A stretch of DNA of 64,000 nt, from positions 558,001-622,000 of the forward strand of contig CALSFV010000033.1 in assembly GCA_943737045.1 (NCBI GenBank). The letters are read 5' to 3'. This stretch comes from Parapristionchus giblindavisi (Eukaryota; Nematoda; Chromadorea; Rhabditida; Diplogasteridae). A model generated the notes under the pieces. It saw only the letters and a list, made by a program, of their open reading frames with translations. It did no database searches and was not told where the DNA came from. The translations under genes and the position numbers were made by a program. This document shows positions 27,050 to 39,657 of this stretch, in pieces; positions within the stretch are counted from its first letter, which is position 1, and each line of letters starts with the position of its first letter.

Positions 27050-29280
27050 TATTACCTTGTGGAGTTTACATCGCTGTAGACCAATCAATATGAGGAGTGA
27101 AGGCCTCATACTTCTCGAAAGACTCGATATGAAACAATAACTATATAATTAAATCCATTATATTCGTCTTCATCACAAATACAGTATCATAATACGATAC
27201 AGAACTGAGAGAAGATCAAAGATTAAAATCACAACAACACATAAACATCTTTATTCGGTATCGGTCAATCAATAATTCACTGTATTACCTTGTAGAGTTT
27301 ATATCGCTGTAGACCAATCAATATAAGGAGTGAAGGCCTCAAACCTCTCTAAAGAATCGTTCTGAAACAATCACTATATAATTAAATCCATTATATTCGT
27401 CTTCATCACAAATACAGTATCATAATACGATACAGTAATGAGAGAAGATCAAAGATCACAACAACACGTAAACATCTTTATTCGGTATCGGTCAATCAAT
27501 AATTCACTGTATTACCTTGTGGAGTTTATATCGCTGTAGACCAATCAATATGAGGAGTGAAGGCCTCATACTTCTCGAAAGACTCGATCTGAAACAACAA
27601 CTATATAATTAAATCCATTATATTCGTCTTCATCACAAATACAGTATCATTATACGATACAGTACTGTGAGAAGAGATTAAAATCACAACAACACGTAAA
27701 CATCTTTATTCGGTATCGGTCAATCAATAATTCACTGTATTACCTTGTCGAGTTTATATCGCTCTAGACCAATCAATATGAGGAGTGAAGGCCTCATACT
27801 TCTCGAAAGACTCGATCTGAAACAATCTTCATCACAAATACAGTATCATAATACGATACAGTACTGAGAGAAGATCAAAGATTAAAATCACAACAACACA
27901 TAAACATCTTTATTCGGTATCGGTCAATCAATAATTCAATGTATTACCTTGTGGAGTTTACATCGCTGTAGACCAATCAATATGAGGAGTGAAGGCCTCA
28001 TACTTCTCGAAAGACTCGATCTGAAACAATAACTATATAATTAAATCCATTATATTCATCTTCATCACAAATACAGTATCATTAGACGATACAGTACTGA
28101 GAGAAGATCAAAGATTAAAATCACAACAACACATAAACATCTTTGTTCGGTATCGGTCAATCAATAATTCACTGTATTACCTTGTGGAGTTTATATCGCT
28201 GTAGACCAATCAATATGAGGAGTGAAGGCCTCAAACCTCTCTAAAGAATCGTTCTGAAACAATAACTATATAATTAAATCCATTATGTTCGTCTTCATCA
28301 CAAATACAGTATCATAATACGATACAGTACTGAGAGAAGATCAAAGATCACAACAACACGTAAACATCTTTATTCGGTATCGGTCAATCAATAATTCACT
28401 GTATTACCTTGTGGAGTTTATATCGCTGTAGACCAATCAATATGAGGAGTGAAGGCCTCATACTTCTCGAAATAATCGATCTGAAACAATAACTATATAA
28501 TTAAATCCATTATATTCGTCTGCATCACAAATACAGTATCATAATACGATACAGTACTGAGAGAAGATCAAAGAGCACAACAACACGTAAACATCTTTAT
28601 TCGGTATCGGTCAATCAATAATTCACTGTATTACCTTGTGGAGTTTATATCGCTGTAGACCAATGAATATGAGGAGTGAAGGCCTCAAACCTCTCTAAAG
28701 AATCGTTCTGAAACAATAACTATATAATTAAATCCATTATATTCGTCTTCATCACAAATACAGTATCATTATACGATACAGTACTGTGAGAAGAGATTAA
28801 AATCACAACAGCACGTAAATATCTTTATTCGGTATCGGTCAATCAATAATTCACTGTATTACCTTGTGGAGTTTATATCGCTGTAGACCAATCAATATGA
28901 GGAGTGAAGGCCTCATACTTCTCGAAAGACTCGATCTGAAACAATAACTATATAATTAAATCCATAATATTCGTCTTCATCACAAATACAGTATCATTAT
29001 ACGATACAGTACTGTGAGAAGAGATTAAAATCACAACAGCACGTAAATATCTTTATTCGGTATCGGTCAATCAATAATTCACTGTATTACCTTGTGGAGT
29101 TTATATCGCTGTAGACCAATCAATATGAGGAGTGAAGGCCTCAAACCTCTCTAAAGAATCGTTCTGAAACAATAACTATATAATTAAATCCATTATATTC
29201 GTCTTCATCACAAATACAGTATCATTATACGATACAGTACTGTGAGAAGAGATTAAAATCACAACAGCACGTAAATATCT
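27050..29280. repeat. Irregular stretch between middle and right families
   Basis: Consecutive monomers carry many private changes: CTCGATATGAAAC near 27125, TTGTAGAGTTT near 27290, ATATAAGGAG near 27323, CAATCACTAT near 27367, CAGTAATG near 27435, CATTAGACG near 28079, CTTTGTTCGG near 28141. At about 28461 a head CATACTTC...AAATAATCG is intermediate between H2 and H3. From 28.7 kb, class d monomers with ACAGCACGTAAATATC appear, which are common further right. Heterogeneous and without a clear HOR; it looks like a seam between two homogenised domains. Confidence 0.7.
27820..27835. other. 29-bp deletion within a monomer
   Basis: GAAACAAT is joined directly to CTTCATCAC at about 27826/27827. 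The missing 29 bp are the AT-only inverted repeat and the following ATTCGT, present in all neighbours. I found no second copy of this junction, so it was not spread. Confidence 0.9.
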
Positions 29281-29283
29281 TTA

Positions 29284-30360
29284 TTCGGTATCTGTCAATC
29301 AATAACTCAATGTATTAGCTTGTGGAGTTTACATCGCTGTAGACCAATCAATATGAGGAGTGAAGGCCTCATACTTCTCGAAAGACTCGATCTGAAACAA
29401 TAATTATATAATTAAATCCATTATGTTCGTCTTCATCACAAATACAGTATCATAATACGATACAGTACTGAGAGAAGATCAAAAGATCACAACAACACGT
29501 AAACATCTTTATTCGGTATCGGTCAATCAATAATTCAATGTATTAGCTTGTGGAGTTTATATCGCTGTAGACCAATCAATATGAGGAGTGAAGGCCTCAA
29601 ACCTCTCTAAAGAATCGTTCTGAAACAATAACTATATAATTAAATCCATTATATTCGTCTTCATCACAAATACAGTATCATAATACGATACAGTACTGAG
29701 AGAAGATCAACGATTAAAATCACAACAACACATAAACATCTTTATTCGGTATCGGTCAATCAATAATTCAATGTATTACCTTGTGGAGTTTACATCGCTG
29801 TAGACCAATCAATATGAGGAGTGAAGGCCTCATACTTCTCGAAAGACTCGATCTGAAACAATAGCTATATAATTAAATCCATTATATTCGTCTTCATCAC
29901 AAATACAGTATCATAATACGATACAGTACTGAGAGAAGATCAAAGATTAAAATCACAACAACACATAAACATCTTTATTCGGTATCGGTCAATCAATAAT
30001 TCACTGTATTACCTTGTGGAGTTTAAAAACCTCTCTAAAGAATCGTTCTGAAACAATAACTATATAATTAAATCCATTATATTCTTCTTCATCACAAATA
30101 CAGTATCATAATACGATACAGTACTGAGAGAAGATCAAAAGATCACAACAACACGTAAACATCTTTATTCGATATCGGTCAATCAATAATTCAATGTATT
30201 ACCTTGTGGAGTTTATATCGCTGTAGACCAATCAATATGAGGAGTGAAGGCCTCAAACCTCTCTAAAGAATCGTTCTGAAACAATAACTATATAATTAAA
30301 TCCATTATATTCGTCTTCATCACAAATACAGTATCATAATACGATACAGTACTGAGAGAA
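29284..30360. repeat. Left-family block placed among right-family monomers
   Basis: At about 29284-29291 the sequence changes, within a shared TTATTCGGTATC, from class d right-family monomers to CTGTCAATCAATAACTC, identical in kind to 5667 onward. Offset 23625 holds from 29292 through the 38-bp deletion junction at 30016 (matching 5667 and 6391). After the junction it follows a different left-family monomer. It opens a left-family domain that lasts to about 35.1 kb. Confidence 0.8.
30016..30035. other. 38-bp deletion junction, third site
   Basis: Same junction with the same upstream 725 bp as at 5667-6391, but followed by a different monomer (class b, then CGATATCGG), so the right-hand neighbour was exchanged. 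Confidence 0.9.
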
Positions 30361-31413
30361 GATCAACGATTAAAATCACAACAACACATAAACATCTTTA
30401 TTCGGTATCGGTCAATCAATAATTCAATGTATTACCTTGTGGAGTTTACATCGCTGTAGACCAATCAATATGAGGAGTGAAGGTCTCATACTTCTCGAAA
30501 GACTCGATCTGAAACAATAACTATATAATTAAATCCATTATATTCGTCTTCATCACAAATACAGTATCATAATACGATACAGTACTGAGAGAAGATCAAA
30601 GATTAAGATCACAACAACACGTAAACATCTTTATTCGATATCGGTCAATCAATAATTCAATGTATTACCTTGTGGAGTTTATATCGCTGTAGACCAATCA
30701 ATATGAGGAGTGAAGGCCTCAAACCTCTCTAAAGAATCGTTCTGAAACAATAACTATATAATTAAATCCATTATATTCGTCTTCATCACAAATACAGTAT
30801 CATAATACGATACAGTACTGAGAGAAGATCAACGATTAAAATCACAACAACACATAAACATCTTTATTCGGTATCGGTCAATCAATAATTCAATGTATTA
30901 CCTTGTGGAGTTTACATCGCTGTAGACCAATCAATATGAGGAGTGAAGGTCTCATACTTCTCGAAAGACTCGATCTGAAACAATAACTATATAATTAAAT
31001 CCATTATATTCGTCTTCATCACAAATACAGTATCATAATACGATACAGTACTGAGAGAAGATCAAAGATTAAGATCACAACAACACGTAAACATCTTTAT
31101 TCGATATCGGTCAATCAATAATTCAATGTATTACCTTGTGGAGTTTATATCGCTGTAGACCAATCAATATGAGGAGTGAAGGCCTCAAACCTCTCTAAAG
31201 AATCGTTCTGAAACAATAACTATATAATTAAATCCATTATATTCGTCTTCATCACAAATACAGTATCATAATACGATACAGTACTGAGAGAAGATCAACG
31301 ATTAAAATCACAACAACACATAAACATCTTTATTCGGTATCGGTCAATCAATAATTCAATGTATTACCTTGTGGAGTTTACATCGCTGTAGACCAATCAA
31401 TATGAGGAGTGAA
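30152..31413. repeat. 466-bp dimer HOR
   Basis: Offset 466 (2 x 233): CGATATCGG at 30171, 30637 and 31103; GAAGGTCTCATAC (StuI site lost) near 30479 and 30945; GATTAAGATCAC at 30601 and 31067. Two full units and a partial third, ending where the head becomes CGAAATAATCGATCTG near 31427. Confidence 0.85.
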
Positions 31414-32270
31414 GGCCTCATACTTCTCGAAATAATCGATCTGAAACAATAACTATATAATTAAATCAATTATATTCGTCTTCATCACAAATACAGTATC
31501 ATAATACGATACAGTACTGAGAGAAGATCAAAGATTAAAATCACAACAACACATAAACATCTTTATTCGGTATCGGTCAATCAATAATTCACTGTATTAC
31601 CTTGTGGAGTTTATATCGCTGTAGACTAATCAATATGAGGAGTGAAGGCCTCAAACCTCTCTAAAGAATCGTTCTGAAACAATAACTATATAATTAAATC
31701 CATTATATTCTTCTTCATCACAAATACAGTATCATAATACGATACAGTACTGAGAGAAGATCAAAAGATCACAACAACACGTAAACATCTTTATTCGGTA
31801 TCGGTCAATCAATAATTCAATGTATTACCTTGTGGAGTTTATATCGCTGTAGACCAATCAATATGAGGAGTGAAGGCCTCAAACCTCTCTAAAGAATCGT
31901 TCTGAAACAATAACTATATAATTAAATCCATTATATTCGTCTTCATCACAAATACAGTATCATAATACGATACAGTACTGAGAGAAGATCAACGATTAAA
32001 ATCACAACAACACATAAACATCTTTATTCGGTATCGGTCAATCAATAATTCAATGTATTACCTTGTGGAGTTTACATCGCTGTAGACCAATCAATATGAG
32101 GAGTGAAGGCCTCATACTTCTCGAAAGACTCGATCTGAAACAATAACTATATAATTAAATCCATTATATTCGTCTTCATCACAAATACAGTATCATAATA
32201 CGATACAGTACTGAGAGAAGATCAAAGATTAAAATCACAACAACACATAAACATCTTTATTCGGTATCGG

Positions 32271-32275
32271 TATCG
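32271..32275. other. 5-bp TATCG insertion
   Basis: TTCGGTATCGG is followed by an extra TATCG before TCAATC, a slippage-like duplication of the neighbouring TATCG. Absent from the duplicate at about 40214. Confidence 0.9.
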
Positions 32276-33037
32276 TCAATCAATAATTCACTGTATTACC
32301 TTGTGGAGTTTATATCGCTGTAGACTAATCAATATGAGGAGTGAAGGCCTCAAACCTCTCTAAAGAATCGTTCTGAAACAATAACTATATAATTAAATCC
32401 ATTATATTCTTCTTCATCACAAATACAGTATCATAATACGATACAGTACTGAGAGAAGATCAAAGATTAAAATCACAACAACGCATAAACATCTTTATTC
32501 GGTATCGGTCAATCAATAATTCAATGTATTACCTTGTGGAGTTTACATCGCTGTAGACCAATCAATATGAGGAGTGAAGGCCTCATACTTCTCGAAAGAC
32601 TCGATCTGAAACAATAACTATATAATTAAATCCATTATATTCGTCTTCATCACAAATACGGTATCATAATACGATACAGTACTGAGAGAAGATCAAAGAT
32701 CACAACAACACGTAAACATCTTTATTCGGTATCGGTCAATCAATAATTCATTGTATTACCTTGTGGAGTTTATATCGCTGTAGACCAATCAATATGAGGA
32801 GTGAAGGCCTCAAACCTCTCTAAAGAATCGTTCTGAAACAATAACTATATAATTAAATCCATTATATTCTTCTTCATCACAAATACAGTATCATAATACG
32901 ATACAGTACTGAGAGAAGATCAAAAGATCACAACAACACGTAAACATCTTTATTCGGTATCGGTCAATCAATAATTCAATGTATTACCTTGTGGAGTTTA
33001 TATCGCTGTAGACCAATCAATATGAGGAGTGAAGGCC

Positions 33038-35119
33038 TCAAACCTCTCTAAAGAATCGTTCTGAAACAATAACTATATAATTAAATCCATTTTATTCGTC
33101 TTCATCACAAATACAGTATCATAATACGATACAGTACTGAGAGAAGATCAACGATTAAAATCACAACAACACATAAACATCTTTATTCGGTATCGGTCAA
33201 TCAATAATTCAATGTATTACCTTGTGGAGTTTACATCGCTGTAGACCAATCAATATGAGGAGTGAAGGCCTCATACTTCTCGAAAGACTCGATCTGAAAC
33301 AATAACTATATAATTAAATCCATTATATTCGTCTTCATCACAAATACAGTATCATAATACGATACAGTACTGAGAGAAGATCAAAGATTAAAATCACAAC
33401 AACACATAAACATCTTTATTCGGTATCGGTCAATCAATAATTCACTGTATTACCTTGTGGAGTTTATATCGCTGTAGACTAATCAATATGAGGAGTGAAG
33501 GCCTCAAACCTCTCTAAAGAATCGTTCTGAAACAATAACTATATAATTAAATCCATTATATTCTTCTTCATCACAAATACAGTATCATAATACGATACAG
33601 TACTGAGAGAAGATCAAAAGATCACAACAACACGTAAACATCTTTATTCGGTATCGGTCAATCAATAATTCAATGTATTACCTTGTGGAGTTTATATCGC
33701 TGTAGACCAATCAATATGAGGAGTGAAGGCCTCAAACCTCTCTAAAGAATCGTTCTGAAACAATAACTATATAATTAAATCCATTATATTCGTCTTCATC
33801 ACAAATACAGTATCATAATACGATACAGTACTGAGAGAAGATCAACGATTAAAATCACAACAACACATAAACATCTTTATTCGGTATCGGTCAATCAATA
33901 ATTCAATGTATTACCTTGTGGAGTTTACATCGCTGTAGACCAATCAATATGAGGAGTGAAGGCCTCATACTTCTCGAAAGACTCGATCTGAAACAATAAC
34001 TATATAATTAAATCAATTATATTCGTCTTCATCACAAATACAGTATCATAATACGATACAGTACTGAGAGAAGATCAAAGATTAAAATCACAACAACACA
34101 TAAACATCTTTATTCGGTATCGGTCAATCAATAATTCACTGTATTACCTTGTGGAGTTTATATCGCTGTAGACTAATCAATATGAGGAGTGAAGGCCTCA
34201 AACCTCTCTAAAGAATCGTTCTGAAACAATAACTATATAATTAAATCCATTATATTCTTCTTCATCACAAATACAGTATCATAATACGATACAGTACTGA
34301 GAGAAGATCAAAAGATCACAACAACACGTAAACATCTTTATTCGGTATCGGTCAATCAATAATTCAATGTATTACCTTGTGGAGTTTATATCGCTGTAGA
34401 CCAATCAATATGAGGAGTGAAGGCCTCAAACCTCTCTAAAGAATCGTTCTGAAACAATAACTATATAATTAAATCCATTATATTCGTCTTCATCACAAAT
34501 ACAGTATCATAATACGATACAGTACTGAGAGAAGATCAACGATTAAAATCACAACAACACATAAACATCTTTATTCGGTATCGGTCAATCAATAATTCAA
34601 TGTATTACCTTGTGGAGTTTACATCGCTGTAGACCAATCAATATGAGGAGTGAAGGCCTCATACTTCTCGAAAGACTCGATCTGAAACAATAACTATATA
34701 ATTAAATCCATTATATTCGTCTTCATCACAAATACAGTATCATAATACGATACAGTACTGAGAGAAGATCAAAGATTAAAATCACAACAACACATAAACA
34801 TCTTTATTCGGTATCGGTCAATCAATAATTCACTGTATTACCTTGTGGAGTTTATATCGCTGTAGACTAATCAATATGAGGAGTGAAGGCCTCAAACCTC
34901 TCTAAAGAATCGTTCTGAAACAATAACTATATAATTAAATCCATTATATTCTTCTTCATCACAAATACAGTATCATAATACGATACAGTACTGAGAGAAG
35001 ATCAAAAGATCACAACAACACGTAAACATCTTTATTCGGTATCGGTCAATCAATAATTCAATGTATTACCTTGTGGAGTTTATATCGCTGTAGACCAATC
35101 AATATGAGGAGTGAAGGCC
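33038..35119. repeat. 694-bp trimer HOR of the left family, three copies
   Basis: Units 33038-33731, 33732-34425 and 34426-35119, each H1/c' (GATCAACG), H2/c ending GACTAATCA, H1/b with TTCTTCATC (233+233+228). GACTAATCA recurs at 33477, 34171 and 34865. The same trimer order is seen singly or doubled at 3.8-4.5, 8.2-9.6 and 12-13 kb, so it is the basic HOR of the left family. Confidence 0.88.
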
Positions 35120-36059
35120 TCAAACCTCTCTAAAGAATCGTTCTGAAACAATAACTATATAATTAAATTCATTATATTCGTCTGCATCACAAATACAGTA
35201 TCATAATACGATACAGTACTGAGAGAAGATCAAAGAGCACAACAACACGTAAACATCTTTATTCGGTATCGGTCAATCAATAATTCACTGTATTACCTTG
35301 TGGAGTTTATATCGCTGTAGACCAATGAATATGAGGAGTGAAGGCCTCATACTTCTCGAAAGACTCGATCTGAAACAATAACTATATAATTAAATCCATT
35401 ATATTCGTCTTCATCACAAATACAGTATCATTATACGATACAGTACTGTGAGAAGAGATTAAAATCACAACAGCACGTAAATATCTTTATTCGGTATCGG
35501 TGAATCAATAATTCACTGTATTACCTTGTGGAGTTTATATCGCTGTAGACCAATCAATATGAGGAATGAAGGCCTCAAACCTCTCTAAAGAATCGTTCTG
35601 AAACAATAACTATATAATTAAATCCATTATATTCGTCTTCATCACAAATACAGTATCATAATACGATACAGTACTGAGAGAAGATCAAAGATCACAACAA
35701 CACGTAAACATCTTTATTCGGTATCGGTCAATCTATAATTCACTGTATTACCTTGTGGAGTTTATATCGCTGTAGACCAATCAATATGAGGAGTGAAGGC
35801 CTCATACTTCTCGAAAGACTCGATCTGAAACAATAACTATATAATTAAATCCATTATATTCGTCTTCATCACAAATACAGTATCATTATACGATACAGTA
35901 CTGTGAGAAGAGATTAAAATCACAACAGCACGTAAATATCTTTATTCGGTATCGGTGAATCAATAATTCACTGTATTACCTTGTGGAGTTTATATCGCTG
36001 TAGACCAATCAATATGAGGAGTGAAGGCCTCAAACCTCTCTAAAGAATCGTTCTGAAAC

Positions 36060-37317
36060 AATAACTATATAATTAAATCCATTATATTCGTCTTCATCAC
36101 AAATACAGTATCATAATACGATACAGTACTGAGAGAAGATCAAAGAGCACAACAACACGTAAACATCTTTATTCGGTATCGGTCAATCAATAATTCACTG
36201 TATTACCTTGTGGAGTTTATATCGCTGTAGACCAATCAATATGAGGAGTGAAGGCCTCAAACCTCTCTAAAGAATCGTTCTGAAACAATAACTATATAAT
36301 TAAATCCATTATATTCGTCTTCATCACAAATACAGTATCATAATACGATACAGTACTGAGAGAAGATCAAAGATCACAACAACACGTAAACATCTTTATT
36401 CGGTATCGGTCAATCTATAATTCACTGTATTACCTTGTGGAGTTTATATCGCTGTAGACCAATCAATATGAGGAGTGAAGGCCTCATACTTCTCGAAAGA
36501 CTCGATCTGAAACAATAACTATATAATTAAATCCATTATATTCGTCTTCATCACAAATACAGTATCATTATACGATACAGTACTGTGAGAAGAGATTAAA
36601 ATCACAACAGCACGTAAATATCTTTATTCGGTATCGGTGAATCAATAATTCACTGTATTACCTTGTGGAGTTTATATCGCTGTAGACCAATCAATATGAG
36701 GAGTGAAGGCCTCAAACCTCTCTAAAGAATCGTTCTGAAACAATAACTATATAATTAAATCCATTATATTCGTCTTCATCACAAATACAGTATCATTATA
36801 CGATACAGTACTGAGAGAAGAGATTAAAATCACAACAACACGTAAATATCTTTATTCGGTATCGGTCAATCAATAATTCACTGTATTACCTTGTGGAGTT
36901 TATATCGCTGTAGACCAATCAATATGAGGAGTGAAGGCCTGATACTTCTCGAAATAATCGATCTGAAACAATAACTATATAATTAAATCCATTATATTCG
37001 TCTGCATCACAAATACAGTATCATAATACGATACAGTACTGAGAGAAGATCAAAGAGCACAACAACACGTAAACATCTTTATTCGGTATCGGTCAATCAA
37101 TAATTCACTGTATTACCTTGTGGAGTTTATATCGCTGTAGACCAATCAATATGAGGAGTGAAGGCCTCAAACCTCTCTAAAGAATCGTTCTGAAACAATA
37201 ACTATATAATTAAATCCATTATATTCGTCTTCATCACAAATACAGTATCATAATACGATACAGTACTGAGAGAAGATCAAAGATCACAACAACACGTAAA
37301 CATCTTTATTCGGTATC
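36060..37317. repeat. 1.26-kb right-family block, copy 1
   Basis: Recurs at 38260-39517 with offset 2200. Markers: GATCAAAGAGCAC (36141/38341), CAATCTATAATTC (36411/38611), GGTGAATCAAT (about 36636/38836) and GCCTGATACTTC, an H3 head (36938/39138). Confidence 0.85.
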
Positions 37318-37574
37318 GGTGAATCAATAATTCACTGTATTACCTTGTGGAGTTTATATCGCTGTAGACCAATCAATATGAGGAATGAAGGCCTCAAACC
37401 TCTCTAAAGAATCGTTCTGAAACAATAACTATATAATTAAATCCATTATATTCGTCTTCATCACAAATACAGTATCATTATACGATACAGTACTGAGAGA
37501 AGAGATTAAAATCACAACAACACGTAAATATCTTTATTCGGTATCGGTCAATCAATAATTCACTGTATTACCTT

Positions 37575-37594
37575 GTGGAGTTTAAAAACCTCTC
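37575..37594. other. 38-bp deletion junction, fourth site
   Basis: Same junction, now preceded by a class d monomer (GAGATTAAAATCAC, AAATATC) and followed by a head with TCTGCATCAC and CATTATACG. Both neighbours are right-family. Confidence 0.9.
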
Positions 37595-37992
37595 TAAAGA
37601 ATCGTTCTGAAACAATAACTATATAATTAAATCCATTATATTCGTCTGCATCACAAATACAGTATCATTATACGATACAGTACTGTGAGAAGAGATTAAA
37701 ATCACAACAGCACGTAAATATCTTTATTCGGTATCGGTGAATCAATAATTCACTGTATTACCTTGTGGAGTTTATATCGCTGTAGACCAATCAATATGAG
37801 GAATGAAGGCCTCAAACCTCTCTAAAGAATCGTTCTGAAACAATAACTATATAATTAAATCCATTATATTCGTCTTCATCACAAATACAGTATCATTATA
37901 CGATACAGTACTGAGAGAAGAGATTAAAATCACAACAACACGTAAATATCTTTATTCGGTATCGGTCAATCAATAATTCACTGTATTACCTT

Positions 37993-38012
37993 GTGGAGTT
38001 TAAAAACCTCTC
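37993..38012. other. 38-bp deletion junction, fifth site
   Basis: 418 bp after the fourth site (one full plus one shortened monomer). Upstream is right-family class d; downstream matches the sequence after the third site (TTCTTCATC, class b, CGATATCGG), so this copy joins the two contexts. Confidence 0.9.
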
Positions 38013-38259
38013 TAAAGAATCGTTCTGAAACAATAACTATATAATTAAATCCATTATATTCTTCTTCATCACAAATACAGTATCATAATACGATACAGTA
38101 CTGAGAGAAGATCAAAAGATCACAACAACACGTAAACATCTTTATTCGATATCGGTCAATCAATAATTCAATGTATTACCTTGTGGAGTTTATATCGCTG
38201 TAGACCAATCAATATGAGGAGTGAAGGCCTCAAACCTCTCTAAAGAATCGTTCTGAAAC

Positions 38260-39517
38260 AATAACTATATAATTAAATCCATTATATTCGTCTTCATCAC
38301 AAATACAGTATCATAATACGATACAGTACTGAGAGAAGATCAAAGAGCACAACAACACGTAAACATCTTTATTCGGTATCGGTCAATCAATAATTCACTG
38401 TATTACCTTGTGGAGTTTATATCGCTGTAGACCAATCAATATGAGGAGTGAAGGCCTCAAACCTCTCTAAAGAATCGTTCTGAAACAATAACTATATAAT
38501 TAAATCCATTATATTCGTCTTCATCACAAATACAGTATCATAATACGATACAGTACTGAGAGAAGATCAAAGATCACAACAACACGTAAACATCTTTATT
38601 CGGTATCGGTCAATCTATAATTCACTGTATTACCTTGTGGAGTTTATATCGCTGTAGACCAATCAATATGAGGAGTGAAGGCCTCATACTTCTCGAAAGA
38701 CTCGATCTGAAACAATAACTATATAATTAAATCCATTATATTCGTCTTCATCACAAATACAGTATCATTATACGATACAGTACTGTGAGAAGAGATTAAA
38801 ATCACAACAGCACGTAAATATCTTTATTCGGTATCGGTGAATCAATAATTCACTGTATTACCTTGTGGAGTTTATATCGCTGTAGACCAATCAATATGAG
38901 GAGTGAAGGCCTCAAACCTCTCTAAAGAATCGTTCTGAAACAATAACTATATAATTAAATCCATTATATTCGTCTTCATCACAAATACAGTATCATTATA
39001 CGATACAGTACTGAGAGAAGAGATTAAAATCACAACAACACGTAAATATCTTTATTCGGTATCGGTCAATCAATAATTCACTGTATTACCTTGTGGAGTT
39101 TATATCGCTGTAGACCAATCAATATGAGGAGTGAAGGCCTGATACTTCTCGAAATAATCGATCTGAAACAATAACTATATAATTAAATCCATTATATTCG
39201 TCTGCATCACAAATACAGTATCATAATACGATACAGTACTGAGAGAAGATCAAAGAGCACAACAACACGTAAACATCTTTATTCGGTATCGGTCAATCAA
39301 TAATTCACTGTATTACCTTGTGGAGTTTATATCGCTGTAGACCAATCAATATGAGGAGTGAAGGCCTCAAACCTCTCTAAAGAATCGTTCTGAAACAATA
39401 ACTATATAATTAAATCCATTATATTCGTCTTCATCACAAATACAGTATCATAATACGATACAGTACTGAGAGAAGATCAAAGATCACAACAACACGTAAA
39501 CATCTTTATTCGGTATC
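38260..39517. repeat. 1.26-kb right-family block, copy 2
   Basis: Second copy of 36060-37317. The intervening 37.32-38.26 kb holds two of the 38-bp deletion junctions and a left-family monomer with CGATATCGG. Confidence 0.85.
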
Positions 39518-39657
39518 GGTCAATCAATAATTCACTGTATTACCTTGTGGAGTTTATATCGCTGTAGACCAATCAATATGAGGAGTGAAGGCCTGATACT
39601 TCTCGAAATAATCGATCTGAAACAATAACTATATAATTAAATCCATTATATTCGTCT

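Larger units (their letters stand above)
31715..39657. repeat. 7.94-kb block, copy 1 of a tandem duplication
   Basis: Its first 5.6 kb recur from 39658 to 45258. Offset is 7943 before and 7938 after a private 5-bp TATCG insertion at 32271-32275. Shared rare markers: GCATAAAC (32482/40420), AATACGG (32660/40598), CCATTTTATT (33087/41025), AAATCAATTATATT (34014/41952), AAATTCATTATATT (35170/43108), GAGGAATGAAGG (35561/43499), GCCTGATACTTC (36931/44869). Matching ends at 37320 (GGTGAATC here, GGTCAATC in the copy). Confidence 0.87.
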
